NCBI GenBank assembly: GCA_017936025.1 | Contig: JAGBGL010000067.1 | Location: forward strand, 1 to 13,133 | Origin: Bacillota bacterium | GTDB lineage: Bacteria; Bacillota; Clostridia; Peptostreptococcales; Anaerovoracaceae | Reading direction: 5' to 3' | Length of the DNA: 13,133 bases | Shown here: positions 5,782-13,133 of the stretch, piece after piece | How positions within the stretch are numbered: position 1 is the first letter of the stretch | Layout: every line of letters begins with the position of its first letter | The notes under the pieces: model-generated | Told to the model about the DNA's origin: nothing | Databases searched by the model: none | Seen by the model: only the letters and a program-made list of their open reading frames with translations | Translations under genes and position numbers: made by a program

Positions 5782-6736
5782 TAAAACCGAATGCGTGCTG
5801 GGTATCGATACCAGCAATTATAAGACTTCTGCAGCAGTAATCGATGCAGATGGAAACATTGCCTGTGATCACAGGCAATTATTACGAGTAAAACAGGGCG
5901 AAAGAGGGCTGAGACAGTCGGACGCCCTTTTTCAGCATGTAGAAAACCTTCCGGAACTGATAAAACGGTGTTTTGAAGATGTGGATCCGCAGCGTATCTG
6001 TGCAGTAGCATTTTCTGACAGGCCCCGTCCTGTCGAAGGTTCTTACATGCCTGTATTCAAAGCAGGCATCGGCATGGGCGAGAGCATCGCTGCAGCACTT
6101 TCTGTTCCGGCATTCAGATTTTCCCACCAGGAAGGACATATCGAGGCGATCAGGTCCGGAACACCGATGGAAAATGAAGATGAATTCCTGTGCTACCATC
6201 TTTCAGGAGGTACATGTGAGCTGCTGAAAGTCTCGCGGGATAAAATCGAAATCATAGGAGGCTCGAAAGACATCTCTTTCGGGCAGGTAATAGACAGAGT
6301 CGGCGTAAAACTCGGGATGCAGTTCCCGGCCGGCGAATACATGGATGCAGCCGCATTGAATGCGGAAACATCAACCGGACTGCTGAAAAAAATTTCTGCC
6401 GACGGATTGTGGTTCAATCTTTCCGGCATAGAGACTCAGTGCAGCAGACAGGCAGAAAAGTACGCAGAGGAAGGCAGAGATGCTGCACCTCTGATCAGAG
6501 AAGTAATGGACAGGCTTGCGGAGCTTCTTATCAAAGTTACCGAAAAAGCATGTTCGGAGACTTTCATAGAAAACGTAATATTTACAGGTGGGGTTGCTTC
6601 CAGTAAATATATCAGCGGTATACTGAAAAAACACTTTGACGGCAGCGGCATTTCTATCGAATTCGGAAAACAGTCACTGTCCCAGGATAATGCAGTAGGT
6701 ATCGCGCTCCTTGGAGGAAAGAAAGTATGGCGATAA
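5774..6736 (+). CDS. Kae1/TsaD-like (O-sialoglycoprotein endopeptidase-like) paralogue
   Basis: This 320 aa protein belongs to the ASKHA/Kae1-TsaD superfamily. It shows the N-terminal phosphate loop GIDTSNYKTSAAV (10-22) and the HxxxH metal pair in SHQEGHIEA (H118 and H122). It also has HLSGGTCEL (142-150), FGQVIDRVGVKLGMQFPAG (169-187), TGGVAS (271-276) and a C-terminal SQDNAVGIAL (303-312), whose Asp305 is equivalent to the third metal ligand of TsaD. True TsaD (t6A37 tRNA modification) is usually about 335-340 aa with different loops. This looks like the divergent Kae1-like paralogue often found in clostridial nusB-xseA neighbourhoods, whose role is not established. Metal- and nucleotide-binding residues are kept, so it is probably an active ATP-binding enzyme. 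The start overlaps nusB by 8 bases, with AAAGG (5764-5768) upstream; the end overlaps xseA by 10. I would not name it tsaD without a genome-wide check for a second copy. Confidence 0.82.
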   Translation: MHNKTECVLGIDTSNYKTSAAVIDADGNIACDHRQLLRVKQGERGLRQSDALFQHVENLPELIKRCFEDVDPQRICAVAFSDRPRPVEGSYMPVFKAGIGMGESIAAALSVPAFRFSHQEGHIEAIRSGTPMENEDEFLCYHLSGGTCELLKVSRDKIEIIGGSKDISFGQVIDRVGVKLGMQFPAGEYMDAAALNAETSTGLLKKISADGLWFNLSGIETQCSRQAEKYAEEGRDAAPLIREVMDRLAELLIKVTEKACSETFIENVIFTGGVASSKYISGILKKHFDGSGISIEFGKQSLSQDNAVGIALLGGKKVWR

Positions 6737-7935
6737 AACCGGTAAGCGTTTCTCAGCTGAACGGATATATAAAAAGAATATTGCAGACAGATCCGCTGCT
6801 GGGAAATGTATCTGTTGTGGGCGAGGTATCAAATCTCAAATACCACGGCTCCGGGCACGTGTACTTTACCCTTAAGGACGCGAACAGCAAAATCAGCTGT
6901 TTCCTGCCTCATGACAGGGCTGAGGCGCTGCGCTACGAGCTGTCCGAAGGTATGGAAATAACAGCCAGCGGTTATATCTATCTTTATGAGAGAGGCGGAA
7001 GCTATTCACTCAACATCAGAGATATCGAAGTTGCAGGACTTGGCAATCTGGCGATCGCCTTCGAAAAACTGAAGTCAAAGCTGGAAGCAGAGGGGCTCTT
7101 TGATCCGGCAAAGAAAAAAGCGATCCCTTCTTTTCCTGAAAAAATCGCCGTAGTCACTTCCGAAACAGGAGCTGCAGTAAGAGATATACTGAAAATAATA
7201 AAAAACAGGAACGATTATGTAGATGTACTGATTTATCCGGTACTGGTACAGGGACCTGCCGCTGCAGGCGAAATCGCCGCAGCGATAAATCATATCAACG
7301 AAAAATGGCCTGATACAGATACGATCATTACAGGACGCGGCGGAGGATCTATGGAAGAACTGTGGGCTTTCAACGAAGAAATCGTTGCACGCGCGATATA
7401 TGCTTCTGCGATCCCTGTTATTTCCGCAGTAGGCCACGAAACAGATTTTACTATTGCTGATTTTGCAGCAGACATAAGGGCAGAGACACCTACTGCTGCA
7501 GCACACATGGCAGTGCCTGACATAAATGAATTAAAAGAATATATTTCCACTGTTATGGACAGGCTGTCCATGGGAATGGATAAATATATACAGCTGAAAG
7601 AGATGCAGCTAAAGAATCTCGATCTGGAAACTTTCAGAAAAGACCTCGAGAGCCGCATCACGATGGAGCAGATGCGCATAGACAGTATGAACGCCGAAAA
7701 CATGACCTTCATGCAGAACACGCTGAACGCACTTTCTCAGAAGATCGAGTCCTGCCGTGAAAATCTGGAAGCTCTCGACCCGACAGCCATAATGAAGCGC
7801 GGCTATTCTGCAGTTACAGACAGTAACGGTACATTCATAAACACTGTAAAGGCGCTAAATCCTGAAGACAAACTTATAATACACATGCATGACGGCAATG
7901 CCGCATGTACTGTTGATGAAGTAAGAGGTGATTAG
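6727..7935 (+). CDS. xseA: Exodeoxyribonuclease VII large subunit
   Basis: XseA is the catalytic subunit of exonuclease VII, which degrades single-stranded DNA from both ends into oligonucleotides together with XseB. The 402 aa product is normal in size. It has an N-terminal OB-fold (about 8-103, with GEVSNLKYHGSGHVYFTLKD), then the nuclease core. The core includes IAVVTSETGAAVRDI (140-154), ITGRGGGSMEELWAFNEE (201-218), ISAVGHETDFTIADFAAD (232-249) and AETPTAAAHMA (252-262), followed by a long helical region and a C-terminal segment with AIMKRGYS. The ATG is preceded by GGAGG (6713-6717). It overlaps the Kae1-like gene by 10 bases and is two bases from xseB. Confidence 0.97.
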   Translation: MAIKPVSVSQLNGYIKRILQTDPLLGNVSVVGEVSNLKYHGSGHVYFTLKDANSKISCFLPHDRAEALRYELSEGMEITASGYIYLYERGGSYSLNIRDIEVAGLGNLAIAFEKLKSKLEAEGLFDPAKKKAIPSFPEKIAVVTSETGAAVRDILKIIKNRNDYVDVLIYPVLVQGPAAAGEIAAAINHINEKWPDTDTIITGRGGGSMEELWAFNEEIVARAIYASAIPVISAVGHETDFTIADFAADIRAETPTAAAHMAVPDINELKEYISTVMDRLSMGMDKYIQLKEMQLKNLDLETFRKDLESRITMEQMRIDSMNAENMTFMQNTLNALSQKIESCRENLEALDPTAIMKRGYSAVTDSNGTFINTVKALNPEDKLIIHMHDGNAACTVDEVRGD

Positions 7936-7937
7936 AA

Positions 7938-8129
7938 ATGGCAGACACAAACAGACACGTTTTCGAAGAATCTTTAAAGAAACTGGAAGCGGCTTCCGAA
8001 AACCTGAAAAAAGACAATATTTCTCTGGAGGATGCTCTTAAAAATTTCGAGAAAGGCATTAAGTATTACAATGAATGCAGCGAAATTTTAAACAGCGCAA
8101 AACAGAAGATCGAAACATATACAAAATAA
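7938..8129 (+). CDS. xseB: Exodeoxyribonuclease VII small subunit
   Basis: XseB is the small helical subunit that binds the XseA coiled coil to form exonuclease VII. The 63 aa length is typical. The diagnostic order is FEESLKKLEAASENLKKDN then SLEDALKNFEKGIKYYNEC, followed by LNSAKQKIE. The ribosome-binding site AGAGGTGATT sits at the end of xseA, two bases after whose stop the ATG falls. A 37-base gap follows before ispA. Confidence 0.96.
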   Translation: MADTNRHVFEESLKKLEAASENLKKDNISLEDALKNFEKGIKYYNECSEILNSAKQKIETYTK

Positions 8130-8151
8130 CACATTTATCACGGTAAACTAA

Positions 8152-9062
<911 letters not shown>

Positions 9063-9063
9063 T

Positions 9064-10917
9064 ATGAAGAAATTGACGGAATACACTTTTCCGCAGGATC
9101 TTAAAAATATGTCCATCAAAGACATGGAACTTCTTTCTTATCAGATAAGAGAATTCCTCGTCGATAAAGTTTCAAAAACAGGCGGGCACCTGGCTTCTAA
9201 CCTCGGTGTTGTAGAGCTTACAGTTGCTCTGCACAGGGTTTTCGATACGCCGGAGGACAAGCTTATCTGGGACGTAGGACACCAGACATATGTACATAAG
9301 ATCCTTACAGGAAGAGCAGATGAATTTACAACGCTCCGCCAGTTCGGCGGCATGAGCGGCTTCCCTAAAGTAAAGGAAAGTCCATACGACGTGTTCGATA
9401 CAGGACACAGCAGTACTTCCATATCTATCGCAGCAGGTATTGCCGCTGCACGCGATCTGGCCGGTGAGAAGCATCACGTAGCCGCAATAATCGGAGACGG
9501 ATCCCTTACAGGAGGTATTGCATACGAAGCTCTCAACAATGTGGGAGACTCGCATTCAGATATGATCGTTATCCTGAACGATAACGGCATGTCCATCGAA
9601 CCAAATACAGGAAGCATGCCTGCACATCTCAGCAAGCTGAGAAGTTCTGAAAAGTATGCTGATTTCAAGAAAAAGCTGAAAAATACAGTAGGAAGGATCC
9701 CGGCTGTCGGCGATGCTGCAGTGAATGGACTGATCCACATCAGAGATACTGTAAAATATGCAATGCTCGAAGGTGCTCTGTTCGAAAGCCTCGGCTTCAA
9801 ATACTTTGGACCTATCGACGGACACAACATCGAAGAACTGACTGAAACTCTGGAAATGGTCAAAGACCTCAGCGGACCCGTTCTTGTCCACGTCGTGACG
9901 CAGAAAGGCAAGGGCTATAAAAATGCAGAAAACAATCCGAGCAAATTCCACGGAACAGGACCTTTCGATCCGTCAACAGGTGCAGCTCTCGGAAAAAGCA
10001 AAGGTGAATCATATTCCGCAGTATTCGGAAACAAACTTTCCGAAATGGCGGAAACCAACGATAAAATCGTAGCGATTTCCGCAGCAATGCTTGACGGGAC
10101 AGGCCTCGGAGGATTTGCAAAGAAATATCCCGACCGTACATTTGACGTAGGTATAGCAGAAGGACATGCTGTAACATTTGCAGCAGGCATGGCGACAAAA
10201 GGCTTCAGACCTGTATTCGCAGTTTATTCTACATTCCTGCAGAGAGGATATGACCAGATAGTCGAAGATGTGTGTCTGCAGAATCTTCCTGTTATTTTCG
10301 GAATCGACCGGGCAGGTATCGTAGGTGCCGACGGTGAGACTCACCATGGTATTTTCGACATTTCCTACCTTAATCACATCCCGAACATGACTATTCTGGC
10401 TCCTGCGGATGCTGACGAGCTGGAAATGATGATGGAATACGCTATGACACTTGACGGACCTTGCTCAATAAGGTATCCTAGAGGGGTTGTGCATAAATTA
10501 AATATGACTTCCGAAATAAACGGAAGCCTTACGCTGAAAGAGGGTACAGATGTTGAAATCTGGAGCGTCGGAACGATGCTTGAGACATCTCTTAATGTAG
10601 CGGAAAAATTAAATGAAAAAGGGATCAGCGCCGGTGTTGTTAATGCCCGCATCCTGAAACCATTAGATATAAATGAACTGAAAAAATCTGCTGAAAGAAC
10701 AAAGCTGATCGTCACTGTGGAAGACAATGTGATTTCCGGAGGTTTCGGTCAGGAAGCAGCTGCAGTTCTCTCTGACGATGATGTAAGGATCCTTAATCTC
10801 GGATGGCCTGATACATTCATCGAACATGGAACTACCGCAGAACTTTATGATAAATTCGGACTTGATGCAGACAGCATAACAGAAAGGATATGTGACTATA
10901 TTGAAAAACAGACTTGA
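9064..10917 (+). CDS. dxs: 1-deoxy-D-xylulose-5-phosphate synthase
   Basis: Dxs is the thiamine-diphosphate enzyme that joins pyruvate and glyceraldehyde-3-phosphate, the first step of the MEP isoprenoid pathway. The 617 aa product is complete. Visible elements: GGHLASNLGVVELTVALHRV (40-59), IWDVGHQTYVHKILTGR (68-84), FDTGHSSTSISIAAG (111-125), the ThDP/Mg motif GDGSLTGG (144-151) with NDNGMSI (172-178), and FGPIDGHNIEEL. The catalytic-glutamate segment VGIAEGHAVTFAAG, RAGIVGADGETHHGIFD and the C-terminal transketolase-C domain follow. The start at ATG 9064 is one base after the ispA stop and is served by AGAGGA (9050-9055). The in-frame ATG at 9031 lies within ispA and would add a non-homologous tail. 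Truncated translation of ispA could reduce coupled dxs translation. Confidence 0.97.
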   Translation: MKKLTEYTFPQDLKNMSIKDMELLSYQIREFLVDKVSKTGGHLASNLGVVELTVALHRVFDTPEDKLIWDVGHQTYVHKILTGRADEFTTLRQFGGMSGFPKVKESPYDVFDTGHSSTSISIAAGIAAARDLAGEKHHVAAIIGDGSLTGGIAYEALNNVGDSHSDMIVILNDNGMSIEPNTGSMPAHLSKLRSSEKYADFKKKLKNTVGRIPAVGDAAVNGLIHIRDTVKYAMLEGALFESLGFKYFGPIDGHNIEELTETLEMVKDLSGPVLVHVVTQKGKGYKNAENNPSKFHGTGPFDPSTGAALGKSKGESYSAVFGNKLSEMAETNDKIVAISAAMLDGTGLGGFAKKYPDRTFDVGIAEGHAVTFAAGMATKGFRPVFAVYSTFLQRGYDQIVEDVCLQNLPVIFGIDRAGIVGADGETHHGIFDISYLNHIPNMTILAPADADELEMMMEYAMTLDGPCSIRYPRGVVHKLNMTSEINGSLTLKEGTDVEIWSVGTMLETSLNVAEKLNEKGISAGVVNARILKPLDINELKKSAERTKLIVTVEDNVISGGFGQEAAAVLSDDDVRILNLGWPDTFIEHGTTAELYDKFGLDADSITERICDYIEKQT

Positions 10918-11695
10918 TATTGTCCTGGTAGAAAGAGGATTCTTCGCTTCCAGAGAAAAAGCAAAGGCTTCCATAATGGCCGGTATCGTATATGTAGACG
11001 GTCAGAAAGTAGACAAGGCAGGTACATCTGTAGATGTAGAAGCAGATATTTTCGTGAAAGGAAACATCTGTCCATACGTGAGCCGCGGCGGCCTCAAACT
11101 GGAAAAAGCACTGGCTGAATTCGATTTCAATCTTGATGATACGGTATGTGTGGATATAGGAGCTTCCACAGGCGGATTCACCGACTGCATGCTGCAGAAA
11201 GGTGCTGTAAAAGTATTCGCCATCGACGTAGGCTACGGCCAGCTTGACTGGAAACTGAGAAATGACAGCAGAGTTATCAACATGGAAAAGACAAATATCC
11301 GCCACCTGGATATGGATACTGTCGATAAAGATATTGATTTCATCAGTATCGACGTTTCCTTCATTTCTCTGAAGCTGGTATTCCCGGTTGCTTCCCAGCT
11401 GCTGGGACCTGACGGAAGCATAGTCTGCCTTGTTAAGCCGCAGTTCGAAGCCGGCAGAGAACAGGTAGGCAAGAAAGGGATCGTCAGAGATAAAAATGTA
11501 CATAAAGAAGTCATCGAGAACGTTATAGGCTACGGACAGGCAAACGGTCTGTATCCTCACGGCCTGACATTCTCACCTGTAACAGGAGCAAAAGGTAACA
11601 TCGAATATCTGCTGTACCTCAAAAAGACTCCTGCAGAACAGGAAATCGATGTGGACGGAGTTGTATTCTCCTCCCATGAAGTATTAGAACAATAA
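10892..11695 (+). CDS. tlyA: TlyA family rRNA (cytidine-2'-O)-methyltransferase
   Basis: This protein joins an N-terminal S4 RNA-binding domain (about 1-60, RLDIVLVERGFFASREKAKA) to an FtsJ/RrmJ-like methyltransferase domain. The SAM loop is VCVDIGASTGGFTDCML (85-101), followed by AIDVGYGQLDWKLRND, ISIDVSFISLKLV and VKPQFEAGR. TlyA proteins methylate 16S and/or 23S rRNA; older annotations call them haemolysins. The 267 aa length is usual. The start is not certain: GTG 10892 is only 3-4 bases from GAAAGGA, while TTG 10901 has a better distance (about 12) and would remove three residues. Both leave the S4 domain intact. It overlaps the end of dxs by 26 bases (17 with the TTG). In many clostridia argR/recN follow; here an aminotransferase does. 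Confidence 0.93.
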   Translation: MTILKNRLDIVLVERGFFASREKAKASIMAGIVYVDGQKVDKAGTSVDVEADIFVKGNICPYVSRGGLKLEKALAEFDFNLDDTVCVDIGASTGGFTDCMLQKGAVKVFAIDVGYGQLDWKLRNDSRVINMEKTNIRHLDMDTVDKDIDFISIDVSFISLKLVFPVASQLLGPDGSIVCLVKPQFEAGREQVGKKGIVRDKNVHKEVIENVIGYGQANGLYPHGLTFSPVTGAKGNIEYLLYLKKTPAEQEIDVDGVVFSSHEVLEQ

Positions 11696-11716
11696 ATCTT
11701 AAGGAGTAAAATATAT

Positions 11717-12910
11717 ATGAAATTATCTGAAAAAGTTGCATCTATGGCTCTTTCTCCGATCCGTAAATTTGCACCTATCGCAAAGGAAAGGGAAGAGCAG
11801 GGAGTAAAAATCTATTATCTGAATATCGGACAGCCTGATATCGAAACGCCATCCTGCTTCGTGGAAGCGATCCAGAGTTTCGATGAAGATGTCATCGAAT
11901 ATGCGAATTCCCAGGGACTGGATCCGCTGGTAGACGCGATCTGCGACTACTTTGAATCCTACGGAATGCATTACGAAAAAGAAGATATAATGATCACAAA
12001 CGGCGGCTCCGAAGCACTGAGCATGGTTTATAACTGTATCCTGAACCCGGGAGATAACATCCTGGTTCCTGAACCTTATTACACAAACTACGATGCTTTC
12101 GTTGCAATGACTTCCGGTTACATCAAACCGATCACGACATCTCCTGAAGAAGGATATTTCTTCGCAGATGCCGAAAAAATCGAAAAATGCATCGATGAAA
12201 ATACAAAGGCGATCTGTCTGCCTGCACCGGGAAACCCAACAGGAAGAACACTGAGCCTGGATGACATCAGAGTTATCTGTGAAGTTGCAGAAAAGCATGA
12301 CCTGTGGATCATCGCTGACGAAGTATACAGAGAATTCGTATATGACGGCGGCGAAATGACATCTTTCGGTATGCTGCCTGAATTCGCTGACAGAGTAGTG
12401 ATCGTTGACTCCATCAGTAAACGTTATTCTTCCTGCGGAGCAAGAATAGGCTTTATCGTAACTAAGAACAAAGATATGCAGGAAGGCCTGATGAAAATCG
12501 CGCAGGGCAGACTGTGCGTACCTACACTGGAACAGATCGGTGCAACTGAACTGTTCAGACTGCCTAAATCATACTATGACGAAGTATGTGCAGAATACGA
12601 ATCCAGAAGAGATGCGGCTTATGCTGAGATCTCCAAGATCCCGGGCGTAGTTTGTCAGAAGCCGGGCGGATCCTTCTACCTGATGGCAAAACTGCCTGTC
12701 GACAACGCAGAAGATTTCCTGCTGTTCATGCTTCACGACTTCGAAGACAACGGTGAAACAGTAATGTTCACACCTGCTGAAGGCTTCTATGCTACAGAAG
12801 GTCTGGGTAAAGAAGAAATCAGAATCGCTTACGTACTCAACGCAAAAGACATGGCACGTTCTGCAGAACTGATCCGTCTGGGTATCGAAGCATACAACAA
12901 CCGCAAATAA
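11717..12910 (+). CDS. PLP-dependent class I/II aminotransferase
   Basis: This 397 aa fold-type I aminotransferase shows YYLNIGQPDIETP (33-45), ITNGGSEALSM (93-103), the PGNPTGRTLS motif (171-180; Asn173 contacts the PLP ring oxygen) and IIADEVYREFVYDG (198-211; Asp201 pairs with the pyridine nitrogen, Tyr204). It also has SISKRYSSCGARIGF (232-246), in which Lys235 is the Schiff-base lysine and Arg243 binds the PLP phosphate, and RIAYVLNAKD near the end with the substrate-carboxylate arginine. It resembles the aspartate/alanine-type group common in anaerobes, with SCGARIG where typical AspC-like enzymes have TGWRIG. I cannot assign the amino-acid substrate. It has its own AAGGAG ribosome-binding site (11701-11706) 21 bases after tlyA and may be cotranscribed with it. 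No promoter is seen in the gap. Confidence 0.9.
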   Translation: MKLSEKVASMALSPIRKFAPIAKEREEQGVKIYYLNIGQPDIETPSCFVEAIQSFDEDVIEYANSQGLDPLVDAICDYFESYGMHYEKEDIMITNGGSEALSMVYNCILNPGDNILVPEPYYTNYDAFVAMTSGYIKPITTSPEEGYFFADAEKIEKCIDENTKAICLPAPGNPTGRTLSLDDIRVICEVAEKHDLWIIADEVYREFVYDGGEMTSFGMLPEFADRVVIVDSISKRYSSCGARIGFIVTKNKDMQEGLMKIAQGRLCVPTLEQIGATELFRLPKSYYDEVCAEYESRRDAAYAEISKIPGVVCQKPGGSFYLMAKLPVDNAEDFLLFMLHDFEDNGETVMFTPAEGFYATEGLGKEEIRIAYVLNAKDMARSAELIRLGIEAYNNRK

Positions 12911-12916
12911 TTTTAC

Positions 12917-12930
12917 CGGCCGTATGGCCG
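12917..12930. other. Small GC-rich hairpin after the aminotransferase gene
   Basis: The arms CGGCC (12917-12921) and GGCCG (12926-12930) are perfectly complementary around a GTAT loop, six bases after the aminotransferase stop. No T-run follows on the + strand, so it is not a canonical terminator. It may protect the transcript's 3' end or act as part of the leader structure. Confidence 0.5.
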
Positions 12931-12949
12931 CAATGATCAATAAAATAAT

Positions 12950-12980
12950 ACCCTGAGGAGAGTAAAACTGTTCTCAGGGT
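12950..12980 (+). terminator. Hairpin with weak T-tract, possible terminator or attenuator before mutS
   Basis: ACCCTGAGGA (12950-12959) pairs with TTCTCAGGGT (12971-12980) in a 10-pair stem with one G-T pair and an 11-base loop. The following CTTACTCTAT contains only five Ts in ten, so termination would be weak. The 5' strand of a second possible stem, AGAGTAA (12959-12965), lies mostly in its loop and pairs with TTACTCT (12982-12988). The two structures cannot form at once because they share base 12959, and the second encloses the right arm of the first. Confidence 0.5.
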
Positions 12981-12987
12981 CTTACTC

Positions 12988-12993
12988 TATAAT
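12988..12993 (+). promoter_or_regulatory. Candidate -10 element for mutS
   Basis: TATAAT at 12988-12993 is a perfect -10 hexamer 20 bases upstream of the mutS ATG. The -35 position for a 17-base spacer (12965-12970, AAACTG) matches the consensus poorly and there is no TG extension. It is a weak or activator-dependent promoter at best. Confidence 0.4.
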
Positions 12994-13013
12994 GAAAGAG
13001 GGGCAGAACCTTT

Positions 13014-13133
13014 ATGGCACTTTCACCAATGATGCAGCAGTATATGGGAATCAAAGAAGAATACCGGGATTGTATTCTCTTTTTCCGTTTGGGCGACTTC
13101 TACGAAATGTTTTTCGATGATGCCATCACTGCA
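13014..13133 (+). CDS. mutS: DNA mismatch repair protein MutS (N-terminal 40 codons, cut by window end)
   Basis: The reading frame gives [17 protein letters not shown] followed by [20 protein letters not shown]. This is the N-terminal mismatch-recognition domain of MutS: the pattern TPMMQQYxxIKxxYxDxILFFRxGDFYEMF is highly conserved. The Phe-X-Glu of MutS proper, which stacks against the mismatched base, corresponds to the FYE of GDFYEMF. The start is ATG 13014, with AGAGGGG (12997-13003) ten bases upstream. The gene continues beyond the right edge, so nothing can be said about the ATPase domain. Confidence 0.96.
   Translation, partial: MALSPMMQQYMGIKEEYRDCILFFRLGDFYEMFFDDAITA

Overview
The window reads as chromosomal DNA from a spore-forming, low-to-mid GC Gram-positive anaerobe of the class Clostridia. 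The evidence is a complete eight-gene spoIIIA cluster, Firmicutes-type ribosome-binding sites (AGGAGG-like), some GTG/TTG starts, and the Asp23-NusB-XseA-XseB-IspA-Dxs-TlyA gene order typical of clostridia. A finer placement, perhaps Anaerovoracaceae/Family XIII-like, is only a guess. All recognised genes lie on the + strand.

Layout. Positions 1-256 hold the 3' tail of a decayed RHS/YD-repeat gene with an internal frame change. A small DUF6506-like ORF follows (271-582) and ends at a strong intrinsic terminator (601-636). Positions 700-4955 carry spoIIIAA-AB-AC-AD-AE-AF-AG-AH, the mother-cell half of the SpoIIIA-SpoIIQ (A-Q) feeding-tube apparatus. A good sigma-A-type promoter (4961-4989) begins five bases after the spoIIIAH stop. 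It opens a tightly packed housekeeping operon: asp23/yqhY-like, nusB, a Kae1/TsaD-like paralogue, xseA, xseB, ispA (frameshifted here), dxs and tlyA. A class I/II aminotransferase (11717-12910) follows with its own ribosome-binding site. A leader with two mutually exclusive hairpins then precedes the first 40 codons of mutS at the right edge.

How the genes work together. The spoIIIA products form a membrane complex that, with forespore SpoIIQ, links mother cell and forespore. The second operon mixes transcription antitermination (nusB), DNA end processing (exonuclease VII), isoprenoid precursor supply (dxs makes DXP, ispA makes prenyl diphosphates) and rRNA methylation (tlyA). This is a common clostridial grouping rather than one pathway.

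The most interesting signal is that the spoIIIA cluster looks pared down. SpoIIIAF is only a two-helix membrane stub of 55 aa. SpoIIIAG is about 126 aa and seems to join the two halves of its ring-building fold directly, without the long beta-rich insertion known in Bacillus subtilis. SpoIIIAE lacks an N-terminal signal peptide. The reading frames are otherwise clean, so this looks like a minimal version of the channel rather than decay. The second point is a single-base frameshift in ispA, next to an otherwise intact dxs. I see no phage, IS element, CRISPR array, tRNA or rRNA.
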